Shown: piece after piece, positions 23,630 to 32,205 of the stretch | Numbering within the stretch: position 1 is the stretch's first letter | Layout: each line of letters starts with the position of its first letter | Assembly (NCBI GenBank): GCA_938009235.1 | Contig: CALLIK010000004.1 | Location: forward strand, 491,725 to 555,724 | Direction: 5' to 3' | DNA from: an uncultured Caulobacterales bacterium | GTDB lineage: Bacteria > Pseudomonadota > Alphaproteobacteria > Caulobacterales > Maricaulaceae | DNA: 64,000 nucleotides | Notes under the pieces: model-generated | Databases searched by the model: none | What the model saw: the letters and a program-made list of their open reading frames with translations, nothing else | What the model was told of the DNA's origin: nothing | Translations under genes and position numbers: made by a program

Positions 23630-23994
23630 CAGAACAGTTCGCAGGGATCGACTGGAAGGCGCTGGGCGTCATCGTCACCATCTTGTTCGCATGGACAGGG
23701 ATGCTGGTGAAAATCATCGCATACCTGCTTAAGCGCAATTTAAGCGGATATGATGAACAGCTGAAGACGCTGACAAAAGCCCTGGAAGACGAAGGCCGGA
23801 AACGCAGTGAAGGTGAAGCCCGCGCATCAAAGAGATATGAAAAGCTGGACGGCGACTTCAGGCGCTTTCTGGCGGACCTTCCGAAACAATATGTTCAGCG
23901 CGAAGACTGGATTCGAACATGGACCGCTGTGGATGCAAAAATGGACAGCATCTGGCGGGCACTCATGGAACTAAACAAGGGACAACCAAAATGA
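23626..23994 (+). CDS. Single-pass membrane protein of the lysis region (DUF2730-like or holin candidate)
   Basis: 122 residues: one hydrophobic helix at about 13-36 (LGVIVTILFAWTGMLVKIIAYLL), then a coiled coil (YDEQLKTLTKALEDEGRKRS) and YVQREDWIRTWTAVDAKMDS. Similar one-helix plus coiled-coil proteins follow the lysis genes in Mu-like phages. It could be a holin or a structural accessory; I cannot decide. ATGA overlaps join it to both neighbours. Confidence 0.6.
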   Translation: MTEQFAGIDWKALGVIVTILFAWTGMLVKIIAYLLKRNLSGYDEQLKTLTKALEDEGRKRSEGEARASKRYEKLDGDFRRFLADLPKQYVQREDWIRTWTAVDAKMDSIWRALMELNKGQPK

Positions 23995-24299
23995 AAACAC
24001 ATCTTCAAGACGCACACCGCCGCAACATGCGCTGGTATATCCTTTCAATCGCAGATGCTGGCCGGACACTTGGCGTGTCTGAAACCACAACGCTGCGCGC
24101 GCTGACTGATGCAAAGCTATCGCCAACGCCTTCAGAAGTTCGTGATGAAGCGACCTATCTGGAACGCAAAGGCCTTCTCGAAATCGACAAAGATGACCAG
24201 CTGTGGAACTTCACCATCACAGCGCCAGGCATCGACATCGTGAACTATGATGAAAAATGTCCGAAAGCTATTGGCCGCCCGCAAAAGCACTGGGATTAG
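23991..24299 (+). CDS. Winged-helix-like phage protein (Mu gp26 position)
   Basis: 102 residues from ATG at 23991 (ATGA overlap). Contains an HTH-like region MRWYILSIADAGRTLGVSET and ATYLERKGLLEIDKDDQLWN, then a beta strand TITAPGIDIVNY. Sits where Mu-like phages have the small gp26 gene upstream of the small terminase. Possibly DNA-binding in packaging. Confidence 0.62.
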   Translation: MKTHLQDAHRRNMRWYILSIADAGRTLGVSETTTLRALTDAKLSPTPSEVRDEATYLERKGLLEIDKDDQLWNFTITAPGIDIVNYDEKCPKAIGRPQKHWD

Positions 24300-24302
24300 T
24301 CC

Positions 24303-24812
24303 GTGCCAACACCCAGTAAAATCGACACGCTTCTGGATGATACCCAGCGCGCAGAACTGAACGCCAAAATTAAGGCAAACGGTTTTGGCGATTATCGTGG
24401 GCTGGCGCAAGAGCTTCAGGACATGGGCTTTGAAATCAGCAAGTCTGCTGTTCACAGTCATGGACAACGTCTTCAAAAGCAGGTCGAAAAAATCAGGGCC
24501 GCTGCTGAAGGCGCAGATTATTTAAGAACATTATATCCGGATGATGACGGCGCGATGACGGATGCCACGCTTCGCATCATTCAGGCTGAATTGTTCAACT
24601 ACATTCAAGACCTAGAACTTACGCCTGGTTCAATCCCGCCAGAAAAACTTGCGCGCCTGGTTAAAGACTTGGCCCTTGCCAGCATAAGCCAGAAGAAACT
24701 GCAAAATGAAATGCGCAAAGACATGCAGGAACGCGCGAACGCTGCCGTGGAAAATGGCGAATGGCAACGTGATGCAATGGAAGAAGCCAAGCGGATTATG
24801 GGCTTCGAATAA
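24303..24812 (+). CDS. Small terminase subunit, DUF3486 (Mu gp27) family
   Basis: 169 residues from GTG at 24303. Family features: an N-terminal domain (IDTLLDDTQRAELNAKI then GDYRGLAQELQDMG), a small HTH (ISKSAVHSHGQRLQ) and a helical C-terminal part. Recognises phage DNA and recruits the large terminase for headful packaging. The stop overlaps the terminase start. Confidence 0.85.
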   Translation: MPTPSKIDTLLDDTQRAELNAKIKANGFGDYRGLAQELQDMGFEISKSAVHSHGQRLQKQVEKIRAAAEGADYLRTLYPDDDGAMTDATLRIIQAELFNYIQDLELTPGSIPPEKLARLVKDLALASISQKKLQNEMRKDMQERANAAVENGEWQRDAMEEAKRIMGFE

Positions 24813-26263
24813 TGAGTGTCAGCACCCAGGCTTTGAAGAAAGGAAGTTTAGGCACAGTCATCACATGGCTGCCTTATCAGCTGACATGGCTGAAGGATAA
24901 GTCACGCTTTAAAATCGGCAAGATGACACGCCAGGGCGGCAAATCGTTTTGTTCTGCTGGTGAAATTGTCGAAGACTGCATCGATCATGAAATCGAAGGG
25001 AAGAAAACACACTGGGTCGTGCTGTCCCGTGGTGAACGCCAGGCTGTCGAGTATATGCAGAAGAACTGCATTCCAATGGTTAAGGCTTATTATAAGCTGT
25101 TTGCAGCTGCGCTTAAGAACGCCCCAGCCCCGCCTCTGAAGGAAGTCGAATATACCTTCGACCGTGAAATGCCAGACGGAAGCATTCTGCCGGTTAAATA
25201 CAAAGCGCATGAAATCACATTACCAAACGGCAGCAGAATCACTGCGCTGCCCGCAAACCCAGATACTGCACGCGGCTTTTCTGCGAACGTGCTGCTGGAT
25301 GAATTTGCTTTCCATGCAGACAGTCGCGCCATCTGGACTGCGCTGTTCCCTTGTATAACACGCGGGTACAAAATCCGCGTTATTTCTACGCCGAACGGAA
25401 AGAATAATAAATTTTATGAACTGATGACCGAGACAGACGGCGTCTGGTCGAAGCATATTGTGACGATACATGATGCCATTGCGATGGGTTTGGATGTCGA
25501 CGCTGATGAACTGAAGGCAGGCTTGGGCGATGATGATGCCTGGGACCAGGAATATGAACTGAAGTGGGCAGATGGCGCAGGCGCTGTCATTCCCTGGGAT
25601 GATATTGTTTCATGCGAAATGGAAGGCGCAGGCGATCCTAAAGGGTTCACTGGCCAGACCATATATGTTGGCAATGACATCGCAGGCCAAGGCGGTGACT
25701 TATGGGTCGCCATCGTCACTGAAGATGTGAATGACACACTGGTCGTTCGCGAAATCTTGACCGAGCGGAAGGCGACATTCGCCAAACAAGACGAGCTAAT
25801 GGACAAGCTGGAACTCAGATATAAGTTCCGAAAACTTGCGATGGATGAAACGGGCATGGGCGCAAAACCTGTCGAAGATGCTGTGGGTCGCTATGGCGCA
25901 AGCCGTGTCATCGGGGTTCATTTCACACAACAAAACAAACAGGATATGGTGCAGCTGTTACAGAAGAAGTTCCAGGACAAGCGCATAGGTTTGCCAGTCG
26001 GTGACAAGCTGCTGCGCGCAGACCTTCATTCCGTGAAGAAGTCGAAGAACCCTGGCGGCAGCGCATCATATAAAGCGCCAACTGGCGGCGAGTCACATGG
26101 TGACCGCTTCTGGGCATTGGCTTTGGCTATCTATGCGGCCAGCGGAACGCTTGTCGAATATGCTTACCACAGCGCGGGCAAAAACGCTGACCCAAAGGGA
26201 GCAAGCAAACAGCGACGAGTCCGCACATCATCAGGATTATCAAACATCAAGGGAGCCTATTAG
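24812..26263 (+). CDS. Large terminase subunit (Mu gp28 type)
   Basis: 483 residues. ATPase domain with Walker A-like KMTRQGGKS (about 37-45) and Walker B VLLDEFAFH, then a coupling segment RVISTPNGKNNKFYEL. The nuclease domain shows YVGNDIAGQGGDLWVAI and the Asp in KLAMDETGMGAKPVED. It pumps and cuts phage DNA, including the host-flanking DNA expected in Mu packaging. Length fits Mu gp28. Confidence 0.92.
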   Translation: MSVSTQALKKGSLGTVITWLPYQLTWLKDKSRFKIGKMTRQGGKSFCSAGEIVEDCIDHEIEGKKTHWVVLSRGERQAVEYMQKNCIPMVKAYYKLFAAALKNAPAPPLKEVEYTFDREMPDGSILPVKYKAHEITLPNGSRITALPANPDTARGFSANVLLDEFAFHADSRAIWTALFPCITRGYKIRVISTPNGKNNKFYELMTETDGVWSKHIVTIHDAIAMGLDVDADELKAGLGDDDAWDQEYELKWADGAGAVIPWDDIVSCEMEGAGDPKGFTGQTIYVGNDIAGQGGDLWVAIVTEDVNDTLVVREILTERKATFAKQDELMDKLELRYKFRKLAMDETGMGAKPVEDAVGRYGASRVIGVHFTQQNKQDMVQLLQKKFQDKRIGLPVGDKLLRADLHSVKKSKNPGGSASYKAPTGGESHGDRFWALALAIYAASGTLVEYAYHSAGKNADPKGASKQRRVRTSSGLSNIKGAY

Positions 26264-27823
26264 ATGGCCCAGCTATTAGGACCAGACGGCACGCCAATTA
26301 AGAAACCCAGCAAGGGCGCAATCAAACGCCGCTATGTCGACAGCGGCGCAAGCCGAACACTGTGGAACGCGGCCAGCGGACCTTTGACGCCCTGGTCCCT
26401 TTCGCGGATGTTACGCGAACATGCTGAAGGCACTCTGGACGGCTTCCTGACTTTCGCTGAAGACGCTGAAGAAAAGAACGAACATTATGGCGCTGTGCTG
26501 GGAACCCGAAAGCGCGCGGTCGAAGGCGTGGACTTCACCATCAAACCTGCTGGCGATAGTGAGCAAGACAAAGACATCGCGAAATTTGTTGCGGGAATAA
26601 TCGATGCGCCAAACTTTCCAGATTTGGTCGAAGATATGCTGGACGCGCTGGGCAAGGCCTTCAGTGTTTCGGAAATCATCTGGCACACTGAAGCGGACCG
26701 CTGGACGCCAGTGAATTACATCCACATCGACCCGCGTTCATTCCAGGTCGACAAAGATGACCCACGCCAGCTGCGCCTGCGGTCGCGTGAAAACCGTGAC
26801 GGCATCGAACTGGCCCCATATAAATTCATCACGCATTGGTCGAAGCTGAAATCAGGCAAGCCTCATCGCGCAGCCCTGGCGCGCTTTGTTGCCTGGACCT
26901 ATCTGTTCCAAAACTTCACCCTGAAGGACTGGGTCGGATATGTGGAAACCTACGGCCAGCCTGTTCGGGTCGGACGCTATGGCAAAGAAGCGACCGATGA
27001 AGACATCGCCACATTAATCAGCGCCCTGCAAAATATCGGGTCGGATGCGGCGGCGGCCATTCCAGATTCGATGAAGATGGAATTCATCAAGAATGCTGGA
27101 AGCGGCGGCGGCGGCCAGGCTTTCAAAGAACTGGCTGCATATTGTGATGGCCGCATCAGCAAGGCCGTGCTGGGTCAGACAATGACCACAGACAATGGGT
27201 CCAGCAATGCCCAGGCAAAGGTCCATGATGATGTGCGTACAGACATCAAACGTGCGGATGCGCGCAAGCTATGCAAGACGATTAACTTGCACCTTATCCG
27301 TCCAGCGATTGATCTGAACTTCGGACCGCAAAAATCATATCCTTCTGTCCAGGCCATTGTTCTGGACCCTGAAGACCTGAAGGAATTGCGCAGCGCGATT
27401 AAAGACTTCGCGGATATGGGCGCACAAATCCCGCAAACATTCATCCATCAAAGATGGGGCATTCCAAAGGCCGCCGATGGCGAAGCCGTACTGGAACCAA
27501 AGAAGAAACAAACAGCCGCCGTTGCCGCGCCAGTCCGCACTGCGCGCAGCGTTGCGCACGGCCTGGCTTTGGCGCGGGCCAATGGCGGTCCCCAGGCTGA
27601 AGGTCTGATGGATGAAATCTTGAACGATGGCCTGGATGGATGGGAGCCTGTCATGTCACCGCTTGTCGATCCTGTCCGCGTGGCGATGGCTGGTGCAACT
27701 AACTATGAAGACGCGGCTGAACGTCTGGCCGCTGCCTATCCTAAGATGGCCGCATCAGAGTTAGCCCAAACTGTTCGTGATGCGATGGCAACATCGCGCG
27801 CGGTCGGCGATGCGATTGATTAG
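26264..27823 (+). CDS. Portal protein, DUF935 (Mu gp29) family
   Basis: 519 residues. Landmarks: PLTPWSLSRMLREHAEG, ALGKAFSVSEIIWH, GYVETYGQPVRVGRYGK, and KAVLGQTMTTDNGSSNAQAK. Forms the dodecameric head vertex through which DNA passes. Follows the terminase stop directly; an ASCH-like gene separates it from MuF, unlike in Mu. Confidence 0.92.
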   Translation: MAQLLGPDGTPIKKPSKGAIKRRYVDSGASRTLWNAASGPLTPWSLSRMLREHAEGTLDGFLTFAEDAEEKNEHYGAVLGTRKRAVEGVDFTIKPAGDSEQDKDIAKFVAGIIDAPNFPDLVEDMLDALGKAFSVSEIIWHTEADRWTPVNYIHIDPRSFQVDKDDPRQLRLRSRENRDGIELAPYKFITHWSKLKSGKPHRAALARFVAWTYLFQNFTLKDWVGYVETYGQPVRVGRYGKEATDEDIATLISALQNIGSDAAAAIPDSMKMEFIKNAGSGGGGQAFKELAAYCDGRISKAVLGQTMTTDNGSSNAQAKVHDDVRTDIKRADARKLCKTINLHLIRPAIDLNFGPQKSYPSVQAIVLDPEDLKELRSAIKDFADMGAQIPQTFIHQRWGIPKAADGEAVLEPKKKQTAAVAAPVRTARSVAHGLALARANGGPQAEGLMDEILNDGLDGWEPVMSPLVDPVRVAMAGATNYEDAAERLAAAYPKMAASELAQTVRDAMATSRAVGDAID

Positions 27824-27832
27824 GATGACGCC

Positions 27833-28132
27833 ATGACTGGAAAACCATTATTCATCCCGCTGAAGACCGAATATTTCGAAGCATTTAAGAGCGGCTTAAA
27901 GCAATATGAATTGCGAAAGTATGGCGCGCGCTGGAATGAAAACACATGCCGCGTGGGCCGCTGCGCTACTCTGTCAAAAGGGTATGGCAAACATGAACGA
28001 CTGACCCGCGAAGTCACCGCCTTCGAACGCAAGAGCGTTTCCGAATTGTCTGACAAAGACCGCGCAGATTTCATCGCCTGTTATGGCGAAGCCGAAACGG
28101 ATGTCGCGGTCATCTGGGTTCCGGCCCTTTAA
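27833..28132 (+). CDS. ASCH-like small domain protein inserted in the head module
   Basis: 99 residues. The start FIPLKTEYFEAFKSGLKQYE then LRKYGARWN and the later EVTAFERKSVSEL and DVAVIWV fit the compact ASCH/PUA-like fold, where the E-x-R pair after K-x-x-E is typical. Such domains bind RNA or modified nucleotides, and some are nucleases. It sits between portal and MuF genes; the role in the phage is unknown and the assignment rests on pattern only. Confidence 0.6.
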   Translation: MTGKPLFIPLKTEYFEAFKSGLKQYELRKYGARWNENTCRVGRCATLSKGYGKHERLTREVTAFERKSVSELSDKDRADFIACYGEAETDVAVIWVPAL

Positions 28133-28133
28133 G

Positions 28134-29342
28134 ATGGAAGGCTTTGAATATTCACCGGCCCCGCCCCAGGCGGTTCTGGATTATCTTAAATTAAAGGGGC
28201 TTAAGCCTGCCTTTAGTTGGCAAGATGTGATGCGCGAAGAACACAGCTTTGGGTTCACGGTTGCCAAAGCAACCCAGCTGAATGTCCTAACAACGATTCA
28301 GGATAGTTTGGTGAAGGCTGAAGCGGCGGGCATCCCTTTCGCAGCCTGGGCAAGAGACTTAGAACCACAGCTGAAGACACTGGGCTGGTGGGGTGATGGG
28401 GATGCCGTCGACCAGCTAACTGGTGAAACACGTCCTGCGCGCCTGGGTTCACCGCGCCGCCTGAAGACAATCCACTGGGCGAACACCCGTACTGCGCGCG
28501 CCGCAGGACAATGGGAACGCATCCAAAGAACGAAGGATGCTTTGCCTTTCTTGCTTTATCAACTGGGACCGTCTGAAAATCACCGCCCGCTTCATGAAGA
28601 TAAAGAAGGCCTTATCCTTCGCGCCGATGACAGCTTCTGGGAAGTCTGGCTGCCGCCAAATGGCTGGGGCTGCAAATGTCATGTGCGGCAGATTTCAGCA
28701 GCTGAAGCGCAGCGCCGTGGATTTGTCGACGCGCCTGCGCCGGTTATCCCAGAACAGGAGTTCGTCAACAGCCGAACCAATGAAGTCACAACAGTTCCGC
28801 AAGGCATCGACCCAGGCTGGAACACAAACCCAGGATTTAATCGCGCCCAGAACGTTCGCAAGTTTTTGGCGGATGACTTTAACGCTTCGCCTTTGAACCT
28901 GGCGCGCATCGCGGTCGCCGACTATACGCGCGACTCCGAATTTAAAGCGATGATGTTAGGGCAGCGCCCAGACCAGTTTGCAATTCCGATTGCGCGGCTT
29001 CCTGAAGATATTGCTGCGACCTTTGGGACATCAACGCAGACTGTGATTGTCAGCAGCAAAACTTTGTCGACCCACAACGCCATCGCCAATGTTAAAAAAT
29101 ATCCGCCGCCAGAAGAATGGGCAGTCATCATCGACCGCCTGGCGACAAACAATGCTGAAATATATCTTCAGGATGGCGGCAAATCCCTACATGTGTTTTT
29201 CGATCATGTGGGCGTTATTGAAACCAGCGCGCGTCAATATCGTAGTGTCATCACCCGCACAGTAGATGGCGACGAAATCTTCCTGTCCACGTTTCATCCC
29301 TGGGGAGAACGCAAGCCTAAGCGTGGAAGACGGATAAAGTGA
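28134..29342 (+). CDS. MuF (Mu gp30) head-morphogenesis protein with C-terminal nuclease-like domain
   Basis: 402 residues. The N-terminal two thirds is the MuF/gp7 domain (SWQDVMREEHSFGFTVAKA, HWANTRTARAAGQWERI, SENHRPLHEDKEGL and FWEVWLPPNGWGCKCHVRQI), a minor capsid protein injected or placed near the portal. The last ~100 residues (from FGTSTQTVIVSSKTLSTHNA) carry VIIDRLATNNAEIYLQDGGK, HVFF and YRSVITRTVDGDEIFLSTFH. This is the pattern of phage Barnase/EndoU/ColicinE5/RelE-like nuclease domains fused to MuF. The C-terminal domain would be a delivered effector. Confidence 0.82.
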   Translation: MEGFEYSPAPPQAVLDYLKLKGLKPAFSWQDVMREEHSFGFTVAKATQLNVLTTIQDSLVKAEAAGIPFAAWARDLEPQLKTLGWWGDGDAVDQLTGETRPARLGSPRRLKTIHWANTRTARAAGQWERIQRTKDALPFLLYQLGPSENHRPLHEDKEGLILRADDSFWEVWLPPNGWGCKCHVRQISAAEAQRRGFVDAPAPVIPEQEFVNSRTNEVTTVPQGIDPGWNTNPGFNRAQNVRKFLADDFNASPLNLARIAVADYTRDSEFKAMMLGQRPDQFAIPIARLPEDIAATFGTSTQTVIVSSKTLSTHNAIANVKKYPPPEEWAVIIDRLATNNAEIYLQDGGKSLHVFFDHVGVIETSARQYRSVITRTVDGDEIFLSTFHPWGERKPKRGRRIK

Positions 29343-29673
29343 AAAGGTCCAGGCGGGTCGGATGCCCCGCGCAGCTCAAGGCTGGTTTTCCGGATGGCTC
29401 TGGACGGGCGTTAGATAGCCGTTTTACCTTAATGAAGCAAGAATTTTTGCAGAAAGCTGCAAATAGCACCCTGACAACGGCCCTGACCAGAAGTTTAAGG
29501 CCTCTTAAGCGGCTCTAGGGCGGTTTTTACAAAAATTACGCATCATCATTGCACCCTGACAATTTGTGGGCCATTGTGGGTCATTCTCGCAGACATCACC
29601 TTTTTGAAGAATTCTGCATTAAGCTGACAACTAACAGCGCTGCTATCCCTTAACCGCCCGCTAGGTTCTGGGA
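29343..29673. other. Non-coding gap before the protease/capsid operon
   Basis: 331 nt without a gene. Contains a short inverted repeat TTAAG-gcct-CTTAA followed by a GC-rich stretch and T-run (GGGCGGTTTTTAC, near 29520), possibly a terminator of the upstream operon. The second 29-bp element follows at 29616. Two similar segments GCACCCTGACAA occur near 29467 and 29551. Confidence 0.5.
29616..29644 (+). promoter_or_regulatory. 29-bp element, copy 2 (candidate activator-dependent promoter)
   Basis: 28 of 29 bases equal to 22163-22191, including CTGACA and CAGCGCTG; flanking DNA differs, so conservation is limited to the element. It lies 30 nt before the protease/capsid operon and is likely bound by the same activator as copy 1. 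Confidence 0.62.
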
Positions 29674-30825
29674 ATGACAAAACCCGCCCCTAAAACATTC
29701 AACAGAACGACTGAACGTGTCTTGCCGCAAGGCGTTCACATTGCAGCGTCTGCGTCCTTCATTTCTGAAGCCGTTGTCCCTGAAGACGATAGCGCGACAA
29801 CCTGGAACATGCTGCTTCCAGCTGGTGAGGTTATCGAATGTCGTGATGGGCGCGTCTATCAGAACCCAAACCCACAAGCGATTGTCGACGCCTACAATGC
29901 CGACACTATCGAAATCATGATCGACACAAATCATGACAGCGTTTGGATGGGATGGGACCCAGCAGCACATGGCTGGGTTAAGAAGATGGAGCTGCGCGAA
30001 GGCGCTATCTGGGGCGAAGTCGAATGGACAGACAACGGCGTCGAAGTCTTATCCCGCAAACATTATCGCTATCTATCCCCTGCATTTTTAGAGCGTCCCG
30101 AAGGCACAATTACCGCCATCGTTTCGCTTGGATTGGTCAATCAACCCGCCATGACCATGCCCGCCGTTGCGCGGTCCGAAACCCCTGGCGACCCAAAAAT
30201 CCAAAACACTAAAACGAAGGAGTCCATTGTGGATGAAGAACAGATTGCGCAACTGCGCAAAGCCTATGGCCTGGCGGATGATGCCAGCGTTGCAGACGTT
30301 ATCGCAGCAAGCCTCGCTGCTGCGCCTGCGCCTGCTGATGATGCAAACGCAGAAGCCGCTGCTGCCTCTGCTGCTGCGGCAGAAGCTGAAGCTGCTGGGA
30401 CAGACACTGGCGCTGAAGGCGCTGCTGCTACTGGAACAGATAACGCACCGGACCTGACACAGTTTGTTCCGCGCGCAGATTATGACCTAGTCGCTGCCGA
30501 ACGTGATGCCCTTAAAGGTGACGCTGATGCAGCGCCAGCTGAAGCGGACATCGAAGCTGCTGTCGACGGCGCAATCGCCACGGCGCGCATCGCGCCAGCA
30601 TCCCGCGCCCATTACATTGGAATGTGCAGCACTCAAAAAGGCTTCGATAGTTTCAAAGCCTTCGCGAAGACCGGTCCAAAGGTCGTGGCGACATCTGCTG
30701 ATGCTTCCCTGAACACACCTGCGACAGCGGGTTCACAACTTTCATCGGCTGAAATTGCGGTCTGCCGGTCAATGGGCATCAGCCAGGAAAAATTTATCGC
30801 AAACAAAAAAGCAAAGGGAGCCTAG
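29674..30825 (+). CDS. Prohead protease (Mu gpI type) with fused scaffold region
   Basis: 383 residues. The N-terminal ~180 form the Mu protease domain (IMIDTNHDSVWMG, AIWGEVEWTDNGVEVLSRKH, YRYLSPAF, ITAIVSLGLVNQPAM), processing scaffold during capsid maturation. The C-terminal ~200 are an Ala/Glu-rich scaffold region. An internal in-frame start (30229) would make the scaffold alone, as Mu I/Z does. Confidence 0.88.
   Translation: MTKPAPKTFNRTTERVLPQGVHIAASASFISEAVVPEDDSATTWNMLLPAGEVIECRDGRVYQNPNPQAIVDAYNADTIEIMIDTNHDSVWMGWDPAAHGWVKKMELREGAIWGEVEWTDNGVEVLSRKHYRYLSPAFLERPEGTITAIVSLGLVNQPAMTMPAVARSETPGDPKIQNTKTKESIVDEEQIAQLRKAYGLADDASVADVIAASLAAAPAPADDANAEAAAASAAAAEAEAAGTDTGAEGAAATGTDNAPDLTQFVPRADYDLVAAERDALKGDADAAPAEADIEAAVDGAIATARIAPASRAHYIGMCSTQKGFDSFKAFAKTGPKVVATSADASLNTPATAGSQLSSAEIAVCRSMGISQEKFIANKKAKGA
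30229..30825 (+). CDS. Scaffold protein from internal start (Mu gpZ-like)
   Basis: Same frame as the protease. A strong AAGGAG (30217-30222) lies 6 nt before a GTG at 30229, in the middle of the protease gene at the end of its catalytic domain. The product of 198 residues would be the acidic Ala-rich scaffold (DEEQIAQLRKAYGLADD onward, coiled-coil and Ala-rich middle). It would be made in excess over the protease and removed during head maturation. Confidence 0.7.
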   Translation: MDEEQIAQLRKAYGLADDASVADVIAASLAAAPAPADDANAEAAAASAAAAEAEAAGTDTGAEGAAATGTDNAPDLTQFVPRADYDLVAAERDALKGDADAAPAEADIEAAVDGAIATARIAPASRAHYIGMCSTQKGFDSFKAFAKTGPKVVATSADASLNTPATAGSQLSSAEIAVCRSMGISQEKFIANKKAKGA

Positions 30826-30831
30826 ACCCAA

Positions 30832-31233
30832 ATGGCACTTACGAAAAAACGTGAAATCGTCACACGCGAACTGGGCGGCGTATCGCATCCCCTCGCAGCG
30901 AATGCAAAAATCTTTGAAGGCGGCCTTGTCGTTTTGAATGCCGCAGGTTTTGCCTTGGCTGGCATTGAAGGCGAAGGCTTAACATCTGTCGGTCGTGCAA
31001 ACACATCCGCAGATAATACGGGCGGCCCAGATGGCGGCACAGCGGTCACAGCCCGCATCGATTATGCGTGTCGCTATGACAATGACTCAGTCGCGCCGGT
31101 TACTCGCACCAGCATCATGTCCGCCTGTTACATCAAAGATGACGTGACTGTGTCGTCTGATGACACTGGGCGCAGCGCTGCTGGAACTGTTGTGGATGTC
31201 GACGCTGATGGCGTCTGGATCGCATTCATTTAA
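30832..31233 (+). CDS. Head decoration/cement-like protein
   Basis: 133 residues, beta-rich: EIVTRELGGVSHPLAANAKI, GGLVVLNAAGFALAGIEGEG, RIDYACRYDNDSVAPV, GTVVDVDADGVWIAFI. This resembles small capsid-stabilising proteins encoded between protease and major capsid in Mu-like phages. No enzyme motif. The role is inferred mainly from position and fold pattern. Confidence 0.6.
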   Translation: MALTKKREIVTRELGGVSHPLAANAKIFEGGLVVLNAAGFALAGIEGEGLTSVGRANTSADNTGGPDGGTAVTARIDYACRYDNDSVAPVTRTSIMSACYIKDDVTVSSDDTGRSAAGTVVDVDADGVWIAFI

Positions 31234-31263
31234 TCCCTGAAAATTTAAGAAAAGAGAATTCCA

Positions 31264-32196
31264 ATGGACCCAATGGTAATCACACCCGAAATTCTTGAAG
31301 CTGTCCGTGGCGGCCTTCAAACTCAATTCCAAGATGTCTTTGACGGCGTCGAAACAATGTGGCCTGACTTGGCAACAGAAGTTCCGTCGACAACTGGCGG
31401 TAACAACTACGACTGGTTAAGCGACATTCCAGGCATCCGCGAATGGATTGGCGACCGTCAAATCCGCCGCCTGTCTGAACAGGGCTATCGCATCGAAAAC
31501 AAATTGTTCGAAGGCACAATCGGTGTGAAACGCACCCATGTCGAAGACGGCAATATGGGTTCCTATAATGTCCGCACATCACAACTAGCTGACCGTGCTG
31601 CGAGACATCCAGACAAATTAATCTTCACCCTTATCCCGAACGGATTCAACACGCGCTGCTTCGACGGTCAAAATTTCTTCGACCATGAACATCCAGTCGG
31701 ACGCGATGGCAAAGAAGCCAACGTGTCGAACATGCAGGATGGCAATGGCTCGACCTGGTATTTGCTCGACACATCCGCGCCGCTGAAACCATTCATCTGG
31801 CAGAAGCGCACGAATGTCGAATTCACATCTGTCGATGCTGAAGGCAACGCATCAGCCAATGTCGTGTTTATGAAAGACGAATATCTGTTCGGCACACGTC
31901 ATCGCGGAAACGCTGGTTTCGGAATGTGGCAACTGGCCTATGCGTCAAAAGCCCCGCTGACTGCCGAGAACGTCGCCCGCGCCCGTGAAATCATGGAAGG
32001 TTATGTCGACAATGAAGGCGAAGAACTTGGCGTGTCGCCGAATGTTCTTCTGGTCGGACGTTCGAACCGCGTTGCTGGTGACAAGATTGTGAACGCGAAG
32101 GAAGTGCCGGTCGTGCAGGCTGATGACTCCATCGTCAAAGAACACAACCCATTGCAGGGCGCGTTCAAACTCATGGTCGCACCGCGTCTAAAATAG
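31264..32196 (+). CDS. Major capsid protein (Mu gpT family)
   Basis: 310 residues. Family features: ITPEILEAVRGGLQTQFQDV at the start, YDWLSDIPGIREWIGDRQI, FEGTIGVKRTHVEDGNMGSY, and the C-terminal LQGAFKLMVAPRL. Forms the icosahedral shell. Preceded by a clear AAGA-type ribosome-binding site. Confidence 0.93.
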   Translation: MDPMVITPEILEAVRGGLQTQFQDVFDGVETMWPDLATEVPSTTGGNNYDWLSDIPGIREWIGDRQIRRLSEQGYRIENKLFEGTIGVKRTHVEDGNMGSYNVRTSQLADRAARHPDKLIFTLIPNGFNTRCFDGQNFFDHEHPVGRDGKEANVSNMQDGNGSTWYLLDTSAPLKPFIWQKRTNVEFTSVDAEGNASANVVFMKDEYLFGTRHRGNAGFGMWQLAYASKAPLTAENVARAREIMEGYVDNEGEELGVSPNVLLVGRSNRVAGDKIVNAKEVPVVQADDSIVKEHNPLQGAFKLMVAPRLK

Positions 32197-32205
32197 GAGG
32201 CTGAC

